Below are positions 24,670 through 30,121 of a DNA stretch of 30,121 bases, one piece after another. Source of the stretch: JBEBXQ01 sp040391535 (GTDB lineage: Bacteria; Bacteroidota; Bacteroidia; Cytophagales; Spirosomataceae); contig JBEBXQ010000046.1 of NCBI GenBank assembly GCA_040391535.1, positions 1 to 30,121 of the forward strand, read 5' to 3'. Below the pieces are notes generated by a model. That model did no database searches and was not told the DNA's origin. It worked only from the letters and a program-made list of their open reading frames with translations. A program made the position numbers and the translations under genes. Position 1 is the first letter of the stretch. Every line of letters starts with the position of its first letter.

Positions 24670-25974
24670 TCAAACTTTCGCCACACCTGGTAACGGGACC
24701 AGATAATTTCCGGTTGCATCAGGCTGTGCAGGTGCGGGTGAGTCCCAGGTCAGATTTTCAGGGGCCAGCACAATATCCGATTGCATGGCACCGTCCCACG
24801 TGATCTCCAGTCCTGAATGTGCGGCCATTCTGCCCATAATGGTAGCCATTGTACTTTTAGCACCCCATTCTGTATCATTCACCGGCTTATTGTTCTGAAT
24901 ACTCCTGATAAAAACATCCTGCTCAAGCTGGTAGGGGTTATCCACCACCTTCGGATCTTTTTTCCAGATAACGTCACCTTTATGTGTTTTTATTCCTTCA
25001 AAAAAATCGGCGGTTCCTTTTGTTCCTATGAATGTAATCCCTCGTTTTCCGACAGTCCCGCTGATATGCCTTATTTCACTGTGAAGTTTAAATCCGTCGG
25101 CGTATTCATATTCATTGTAAAAATGGTCAAAAATATCACCATGCTCGGGTCCTTTGAGTGCCGCTCTGCCGCCCACACCGTGCGTTTTGACAGGATAACC
25201 TTTTTTAACCCAGTTGGCAATATCGTCATGGTGAATCTGCAAGCCGGCCGGTGAACCTGTCCAGAGCCAGTTAAAATACCGCCAGTTACGCATCTGATAT
25301 TCCAGTTCCGACTGTCCGGCCTGCCTGGCTACCAGATTGATATGATTGGTCATATAATAGCTGTTGGCCGACAGAAGATCTCCGATAGCACCGTCCTGTA
25401 CACGCTTTACCAGCTCCTGCAATGCAGGCTCGTACCGGTACTGTAATCCTACTACCACAGAAAGTTCTTTTTTCTCTGCCTCCGCGCCTGTGGCCAGTAC
25501 TTTGCGGATACCCGGGCCGTCACAAGCCAGCGGTTTTTCGAGAAAAGAATGCTTACCCTCCTTTACCGCAAATTCAAAGTGCTCAGGCCGGAAAGAGGCC
25601 GGTGTGGCCAGAATAACCGCATCGGCCAGGGCAATAGCCTTCTGATAGCCGTCAAAACCCGTAAACTTGTTGGATTCAGGCACCTCAACCTGCGCTTTTA
25701 TTTTCGGATTCTGTGTCAGATGGTGGTGAGCCAGATCCAGTTTGTCCCTGAAAGCATCTGCCATAGCCACCAGTTTTACATCCGGAGATGCCATCAAAGC
25801 CTGTGCCGCGGCCCCCGAACCCCGGCCTCCACATCCCACCAATGCTATCCTGATCGGTTTGGCGGCACGACGACCGTATACTAATGGTGACAGGGCGCTA
25901 GTCCCGGCAATTAAAAGGGAGGACTTCAGAAGAAATTCCCGCCTTGAGGTATTCGCTTTTTCAGATGCTTTCAT
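24670..25974 (-). CDS. Tat-exported Gfo/Idh/MocA-family oxidoreductase
   Basis: 434 residues from ATG 25974. The Tat signal is near-perfect (SRREFLLKSSLLIAG). The dinucleotide-binding loop is GCGGRG (47-52), followed by LVAMADAF and VILATPASFRPEHF. The family EKP motif is in HSFLEKPLA (Lys147). The C-terminal domain has NWRYFNWLWTGSPAGLQIHHDDIANWV and an ISGTVGKRGITFIGTKGTADFFEG sheet. NAD(P) would be loaded in the cytoplasm before Tat export, as in glucose-fructose oxidoreductase. Some exported members use tightly bound NAD for redox-neutral glycoside cleavage or epimerisation rather than net oxidation. It lies between NagB-like (17 bp) and esterase-like (31 bp) genes. The substrate is unknown. 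Confidence 0.87.
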   Translation of the reverse strand: MKASEKANTSRREFLLKSSLLIAGTSALSPLVYGRRAAKPIRIALVGCGGRGSGAAAQALMASPDVKLVAMADAFRDKLDLAHHHLTQNPKIKAQVEVPESNKFTGFDGYQKAIALADAVILATPASFRPEHFEFAVKEGKHSFLEKPLACDGPGIRKVLATGAEAEKKELSVVVGLQYRYEPALQELVKRVQDGAIGDLLSANSYYMTNHINLVARQAGQSELEYQMRNWRYFNWLWTGSPAGLQIHHDDIANWVKKGYPVKTHGVGGRAALKGPEHGDIFDHFYNEYEYADGFKLHSEIRHISGTVGKRGITFIGTKGTADFFEGIKTHKGDVIWKKDPKVVDNPYQLEQDVFIRSIQNNKPVNDTEWGAKSTMATIMGRMAAHSGLEITWDGAMQSDIVLAPENLTWDSPAPAQPDATGNYLVPLPGVAKV

Positions 25975-25991
25975 AAGGATGCTGTCATTTT

Positions 25992-26744
25992 TTAAACAAT
26001 GGCCGACTGATCTGAAAGCAGAGAAGCGGAAGCTTCATCCAGATACAGACTGCAATGGGCATGTTGTTGGAGTATACTGGCCGGAAACAGATTACTGACT
26101 TCCTGCTCAACGCTGTTCTTAACGGCCTGCGCCTTTCTCAGGTCCGGAACCGAGCAAATGATAACGGACGACTTCATGATCTGCCTTACAGACATGCTGA
26201 TCGCCTGCTGGGGCACTTCCTCCAGGCTGCCAAACCAGCCTTCGTTCATTTGCTGTAAACGGCAGGGCCCGTCCAGATTAACCACCAGATAAGGATCGGT
26301 AGTATCAAAATCTGCCGGAGGATCATTAAACGCCAGGTGGCCGTTTTCTCCGATACCTACCAGGGCTACATCAATTTTATGCTGACTGATCGCTCCCGCC
26401 AGACGATTGAGCTCTCCTGCCACGTCCACTTCTCCGTTGATCAGGAAAACTTCTTTCAGCGGAGGCAGTTTTTCCAGAAAACGTTCCTTCAGGTACTTAC
26501 GGAAACTGGCAGGATGACTTACTGATAAATCAATATATTCGTCCAGGTGGAACATCGTCACTTTTCCCCAGTCGATCCCTTCTTCCTGAATCAGCTGATT
26601 CAGGGTTTCAAACTGACTGGTGCCCGTTGCAACGATAATAGAAGCAGCACCTTTATCAGCGATGGCCTGCCGTATTATATCCGCTGCTGCTTTTCCGGCT
26701 GCAATACCCAGATCAACATTCGTTTTAAAAACATTTACTTTCAT
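25992..26744 (-). CDS. NagB-like glucosamine-6-phosphate deaminase/isomerase family protein
   Basis: 250 residues from ATG 26744, cytoplasmic. The phosphate loop is VATGTSQ (39-44), and the catalytic Asp68 is in FHLDEY. The active-site loop reads GIGENGHLAFNDP (129-142): His136 is kept, but the Asp of the E. coli NagB loop (GNDGHIAFNEP, Asp141) is Asn134 here, and the following Glu is Asp141. This is the divergent NagB-like subgroup, intermediate between NagB and 6-phosphogluconolactonase (GEDGH). It probably isomerises and deaminates an amino-sugar 6-phosphate, but the substrate could be GalN-6-P or another phosphosugar. It follows GH109 by 36 bp, the order expected if GH109 releases GalNAc. 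No kinase or NagA deacetylase is encoded in the window. Confidence 0.85.
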   Translation of the reverse strand: MKVNVFKTNVDLGIAAGKAAADIIRQAIADKGAASIIVATGTSQFETLNQLIQEEGIDWGKVTMFHLDEYIDLSVSHPASFRKYLKERFLEKLPPLKEVFLINGEVDVAGELNRLAGAISQHKIDVALVGIGENGHLAFNDPPADFDTTDPYLVVNLDGPCRLQQMNEGWFGSLEEVPQQAISMSVRQIMKSSVIICSVPDLRKAQAVKNSVEQEVSNLFPASILQQHAHCSLYLDEASASLLSDQSAIV

Positions 26745-26780
26745 TATGCACTCAGATAAACAATTGTGGTTTATTAATTA

Positions 26781-28208
26781 TCAAACTATTTTAATGGCTG
26801 TATTCCCTCCTGTCTCCATACTGATATCGACAGCCGCATTGGATTTCCAGGAGCCTCCCGTAAAATCGGGAACGTCAACAGAAGCAGACCTGTTGGCGAC
26901 AGAATAGGTAGTTAAAGCGGTAATGCAACTCCAGCTGGCCGCATCATATACATCCTGATCAAGCGGAAGGCCGTTTCTCAGGCAATCGATAAGCCGCCAG
27001 TCCATCAGGAAATCCATGCCGCCGTGACCGCCTACCTTTTTGGCCAGCTCACCTATTCTTTTTACAATCGGTGGTTCAAATTGCGTTTCAAGCTTCTTAT
27101 ATTCTTCATCAGAAAGCCACTCATGCCCTTTGGATATTTTACCTGGTAAAGGATATTGCAATGCTGCTCCTTCTGTTCCGCTCACCAGGTGAATTCTGGA
27201 ATAGGCTCTCGGACTTGTAATATCATGCTGCAACATAATCGTACGGCCTTTGTGGGTCTTAATAATGGAAGTATTCATATTTCCTCCAAACGTCTTACCG
27301 GCATATTCTTTATAATCCGGATCTTCCTCAGCAAGTTGATGCGCCCGCGGGCCTTTCATAAAGTCATTGGTTGACATAGAGACCAGGTAATCCATCTGAT
27401 CTCCTCGGTTAATATCCAATATCTGACAAATTGGTCCTAAGCCATGGGTTGGATAAAGGTTTCCGTTCCGCTGGTTTTCTCTTAACCGCCATAAATCATA
27501 ACGCTTGTCCTTGGCAAACAATGAATCGTAAAGATCATGGATGTAAGCCCCTTCCACATGAACAATATCACCGAAATATCCCTGGCGGGTCATGTTCAGG
27601 GTTAATAGCTCAAAGAAACCGTAGCAACAGTTTTCAAGCATCATACAATGCTTTTTGGTACGTTCTGAAGTTTCTACCAGTTGCCAGCATTCATCCAGGG
27701 TAAGTGCCGCGGGAATTTCAACTGCTGCATGCTTCCCGCTTTCCATCGCATATACACTCATAGGCGTATGAAGACTCCAGGGTGTACATATATATACCAG
27801 ATCAATATCGTCCCGATCAACAGCTGCTTTCCAGGAATCCGCAGATCCACTGTATACTTCAGGATTATGCCCTTTTTCCGTCAGGAATTTTTTGGCTTCT
27901 TCCGCTTTTTCCGGACGGATATCACAGACGGCCCTGACCTCTACATTGGCCAGATTGACAATCCGCTTAATGGCACCGCCACCCCGGTTTCCCAGTCCGA
28001 TATAAGCAATCCTGACTGTATCAATTTTCGGTGCGGCATAGCCTGACATATTAAAGGTCTGCTGATGCTTCTTCCGGGCCAGCTCCAGAATTTCGGGATG
28101 ATTAACAGCTGCTGCCGTAGTACCGGATTGATCCTTACAGCTCTGAAGGCCGCCGGCTACTCCCAGCCCTCCAAGGGCGCTCAATTTCAAAAAGTCTCTT
28201 TTTTTCAT
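26781..28208 (-). CDS. GH109-family glycoside hydrolase (alpha-N-acetylgalactosaminidase-like), exported
   Basis: 475 residues from ATG 28208. The N-terminus KKRDFLKLSALGG is Tat-like (KR in place of RR) and ends in LQSC (Cys24), so it is probably a lipoprotein. The NAD loop is GLGNRG (71-76). GH109 signatures are strong: AVEIPAALTLDECW (Glu164), ENCCYGFFELL (Tyr196), LYPTHGLGPICQILDINRGD (Tyr252, His255), GRTIMLQHDITSPRAYSRIHLVSGTEG, and HGGMDFLMDWRLIDCLRNGLPL followed by DVYDAASWSC. Characterised GH109 enzymes remove alpha-GalNAc by an NAD-dependent oxidation-elimination mechanism. The family is broad, and several members have other specificities. It is the first gene of the four-gene operon, with a candidate LacI operator about 100 bp upstream. 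Confidence 0.9.
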   Translation of the reverse strand: MKKRDFLKLSALGGLGVAGGLQSCKDQSGTTAAAVNHPEILELARKKHQQTFNMSGYAAPKIDTVRIAYIGLGNRGGGAIKRIVNLANVEVRAVCDIRPEKAEEAKKFLTEKGHNPEVYSGSADSWKAAVDRDDIDLVYICTPWSLHTPMSVYAMESGKHAAVEIPAALTLDECWQLVETSERTKKHCMMLENCCYGFFELLTLNMTRQGYFGDIVHVEGAYIHDLYDSLFAKDKRYDLWRLRENQRNGNLYPTHGLGPICQILDINRGDQMDYLVSMSTNDFMKGPRAHQLAEEDPDYKEYAGKTFGGNMNTSIIKTHKGRTIMLQHDITSPRAYSRIHLVSGTEGAALQYPLPGKISKGHEWLSDEEYKKLETQFEPPIVKRIGELAKKVGGHGGMDFLMDWRLIDCLRNGLPLDQDVYDAASWSCITALTTYSVANRSASVDVPDFTGGSWKSNAAVDISMETGGNTAIKIV

Positions 28209-28259
28209 ATAAGGTTCAGGGGATTAGTTTCCTGTAAAGTTCGTATGTGAGCAATTTTA

Positions 28260-28267
28260 CAAAATTA
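28260..28267 (-). promoter_or_regulatory. Candidate -7 element of the GH109 operon
   Basis: The minus strand reads TAATTTTG, a full match to TAnnTTTG, about 50 bp before ATG 28208. No -33 element has good spacing: TTG after 15 bp or TTTG after 26 bp are the nearest. The candidate LacI operator lies 37-50 bp further upstream. Confidence 0.35.
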
Positions 28268-28303
28268 TTACCGGCAAAAATGCAATTTATCAGCAAATAG
28301 TAC

Positions 28304-28317
28304 CGGTAACGTTCTCG
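28304..28317. promoter_or_regulatory. Candidate LacI-family operator CGGTAACGTTCTCG, site 2
   Basis: This is the exact reverse complement of the 14 bases at 22145-22158, 6.2 kb away. It lies in the divergent GH109/ceramidase-like control region, 96 bp upstream of the GH109 ATG and 186 bp upstream of the ceramidase-like ATG. The 295-bp region holds no gene. Confidence 0.75.
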
Positions 28318-28449
28318 ATTAAAGCATTTTGAATTGTATATTTATCAACTTTATTATGCCAAAACCGGGAATAAAATACACTCTGCTCTCCAGGTGAATT
28401 CTTTCAGTTACATATTTATAAGTATATTTCTGCCGGTAAATACTGTCTG

Positions 28450-28479
28450 TTGGTATGGTACATGCCAGCCGTACTTCTG
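28450..28479 (+). promoter_or_regulatory. Candidate promoter of the ceramidase-like gene
   Basis: TTG at 28450-28452 and TACTTCTG at 28472-28479 (one mismatch to TAnnTTTG) are 19 bp apart. Transcription would begin about 15-20 nt before ATG 28504. Confidence 0.4.
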
Positions 28480-28503
28480 TTTTGACTTTTAACTCTTCCT
28501 TTT

Positions 28504-30063
28504 ATGAAAGCTATTCTTCTTCGTATATCCATCGGGATAACCATTGTGCTGACGGCTTTACTGGTCTTTTCCGTTATTCAGCTGCGTGACCGTCACAGTG
28601 GCTATGAGATCGATTTAAATCTGAAATCTTCAGCTATGCAGATACCTGAAATAGGCTTTGCAAGATTATCCATTACACCCGAAGGATTCGACACCTGGAA
28701 TGATGCCAACGGCGATGCGCGGTACAACAAAAAGGACGGAGATTCTTACAACGACCTGAATAATAACGGACAGTTTGACGCTGTGTGGCTGGCAGGTTTC
28801 CATCAGGGCCGCCCGGCCAATGGCGTGAATGATTCACTGTGGGCACGTTCGATGGTGATCAGCGACGGGCAGCACCGTATCGCATTATGTGTGATAGACA
28901 TGATGGGTTTTGGCAATGATGAGGTCATTACCGTGAGAAAACGCCTGAAGGATTCGCTAAAAATTGACTACGCGATTGTAGCCAGCACCCATGTGCATTC
29001 TTCCCCTGACCTGATGGGTATGTGGGGACCGTCTCCGTTACGAAGTGGTGTGGACGCCGGATATCGGGAATTTGTCATCAGCCAGATTGTGCGGTCTGTT
29101 GAAGAGGCTTCGGCGAAGGCCCGCCCTGCCCGCCTTAAATTTGCAGAAGACCTGACCGGTGCCGGATCGCTGGCAGGTGATTCAAGAAAACCTGAAGTCT
29201 ACGATGCCGGTATCCGTCTGATGCAGGTACTGGATGCTGAAACCAATGCCACCCTGGGCACTTTGCTCAACTGGGGAAATCACCCCGAAACGCTATGGTC
29301 AGGCAACCTGATGCTCACCTCTGATTTTCCCCATTATTACCGGAAATATGTGGAAGAAGGCATTTACCGGAACGATACACTGGTAAAGAAAGGCCTTGGC
29401 GGTGTTGCCCTTTTTATGAACGGCGCAGTAGGCGGGTTGATGACCACCAGACCGCCGGATACAGTTTCACACCCTCTGACAGGAGAAGCCCTTACCGGAG
29501 CCACATTTGAAAAAGCCGATGCTCAGGGTATGGCACTTGCTTTGCTTTCCCTGGAGGCACTTGACAGTGAACAGGCTACGATTACAGAGCAGGCAGCACT
29601 GAATATCCGTGCCAGAACTATTGCCGTTAAAATGGATAATCATCTCTTCCAGCTTGCCGGTATTATCGGAATTTTCAAAAGAGGTTATGTAAAATGGCGT
29701 CACCTGCGCACAGAAGTAGCGGCATGGTCGCTGGGACCGGCACTGTTTATGCACGTACCGGGCGAATTATATCCGGAAATACTAAACGGCGGAGTGGAAG
29801 CCCCTGAAGGCGGGGATTTTGGTATTGCTCCTGTAGAAACCCCCTCCCTGCGCAGCAAAGTGAAACACAGCTATTCGTTTTTCGGAGGACTGTCCAATGA
29901 TGAGATCGGGTATATTATCCCGAAAAGTCAATGGGATACCAAAGCGCCCTTTACCTATGGCCGTGAAAGCGCGCCTTATGGTGAGGTGAATTCCATTGGC
30001 CCTGAAACCGCACCGGTGATTTACAAAGAATTGTCAGAGGTGATCGGGGAGTTGGGGAAGTGA
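28504..30063 (+). CDS. Neutral/alkaline ceramidase-like exported or membrane-anchored hydrolase
   Basis: 519 residues from ATG 28504. A single N-terminal hydrophobic segment (about residues 5-26) is a signal anchor or an uncleaved signal. The body resembles the N-terminal domain of neutral/alkaline non-lysosomal ceramidase: GFARLSITP near the start, IALCVIDMMGF, the metal-binding STHVHSSPDLMG (His163, His165), LNWGNHPETL (His260), FMNGAVGGLM and a late SNDEIGYIIP. An unusual acidic insertion, DANGDARYNKKDGD and DLNNNGQFD at 67-92, looks like calcium-binding loops. Most bacterial relatives have no known substrate and ceramidase activity should not be assumed; amide hydrolysis at a zinc site is the likely chemistry. 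It diverges from GH109 and shares the candidate LacI operator. The last 58 bases of the window after the stop show nothing recognisable. Confidence 0.75.
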   Translation: MKAILLRISIGITIVLTALLVFSVIQLRDRHSGYEIDLNLKSSAMQIPEIGFARLSITPEGFDTWNDANGDARYNKKDGDSYNDLNNNGQFDAVWLAGFHQGRPANGVNDSLWARSMVISDGQHRIALCVIDMMGFGNDEVITVRKRLKDSLKIDYAIVASTHVHSSPDLMGMWGPSPLRSGVDAGYREFVISQIVRSVEEASAKARPARLKFAEDLTGAGSLAGDSRKPEVYDAGIRLMQVLDAETNATLGTLLNWGNHPETLWSGNLMLTSDFPHYYRKYVEEGIYRNDTLVKKGLGGVALFMNGAVGGLMTTRPPDTVSHPLTGEALTGATFEKADAQGMALALLSLEALDSEQATITEQAALNIRARTIAVKMDNHLFQLAGIIGIFKRGYVKWRHLRTEVAAWSLGPALFMHVPGELYPEILNGGVEAPEGGDFGIAPVETPSLRSKVKHSYSFFGGLSNDEIGYIIPKSQWDTKAPFTYGRESAPYGEVNSIGPETAPVIYKELSEVIGELGK

Positions 30064-30121
30064 TGGTACTTAAACGGCAGCAAAGACATCCGCAATGACA
30101 CGACGACAGCTTAAAGGCCGC

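Noticed and set aside
1..30121. Mobile elements, integrases, CRISPR arrays or phage genes
   Set aside because: No transposase, integrase, direct-repeat array or structural phage gene was found; all large frames fit metabolic, transport or regulatory families.

Overview
The window looks like an accessory carbohydrate and amide catabolism region from a Bacteroidota chromosome. The grounds are a complete SusC/SusD pair, many exported proteins with Tat or lipoprotein signals, weak Shine-Dalgarno sequences, and several candidate promoters of the TTTG / TAnnTTTG type found in that phylum. Base composition is moderate. A member of Cytophagales or Chitinophagales would fit, but the genus cannot be fixed from this sequence. 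There are no rRNA or tRNA genes, CRISPR arrays, insertion sequences or integrases.

Layout. (1) Positions 12442 down to the left edge form a ten-gene minus-strand run, probably one operon. In transcription order it encodes a CBM9-like lipoprotein, an SMP-30 lactonase-like lipoprotein, a BASS-family transporter, an MlrC-type M81 metalloprotein, an exported RidA, an exported gamma-glutamyltransferase-like Ntn hydrolase, an uncharacterised Tat protein, a Tat-exported PLP enzyme of the DgaE/SelA-like group, an exported amidohydrolase, and a PQQ-type sugar dehydrogenase with a c-type heme motif that is cut by the window edge. (2) A 624-bp intergenic region at 12443-13066 holds a strong palindrome and a candidate promoter. 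(3) A three-gene plus-strand operon follows: a 3-hydroxyacyl-CoA dehydrogenase family protein, an M19 dipeptidase and a NagX/HGSNAT-like membrane protein. It ends at a 15-bp-stem hairpin. (4) A lone minus-strand methyltransferase has its own candidate promoter. (5) SusC and SusD lie on the minus strand, diverging from a LacI-type regulator. (6) A four-gene minus-strand operon encodes GH109, a NagB-like deaminase, a Tat Gfo/Idh/MocA oxidoreductase and a Tat alpha/beta hydrolase. It diverges from a ceramidase-like protein at the right end.

How the parts may work together. The right half resembles a polysaccharide utilisation locus for a substrate containing amino sugars. SusCD would import the glycan, GH109 would release GalNAc-like residues, and the NagB-like protein would deaminate an amino-sugar phosphate. 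The same 14-bp sequence lies upstream of both susC/lacI and GH109/ceramidase-like, so the LacI protein probably controls both.

The left operon is more unusual. It places sugar oxidation (PQQ dehydrogenase), lactone hydrolysis (SMP-30), deacylation (amidohydrolase), PLP-dependent elimination (DgaE-like) and imine clean-up (RidA) all outside the cytoplasm, next to a carboxylate-type transporter. My working hypothesis is an extracytoplasmic, non-phosphorylating route that turns an N-acylated amino sugar or amino-sugar acid into a keto acid, which is then imported. The GGT-like, M81 and M19 enzymes equally allow a modified amino acid or peptide as substrate. The chemistry is inferred from families and context; nothing in the sequence fixes the substrate.
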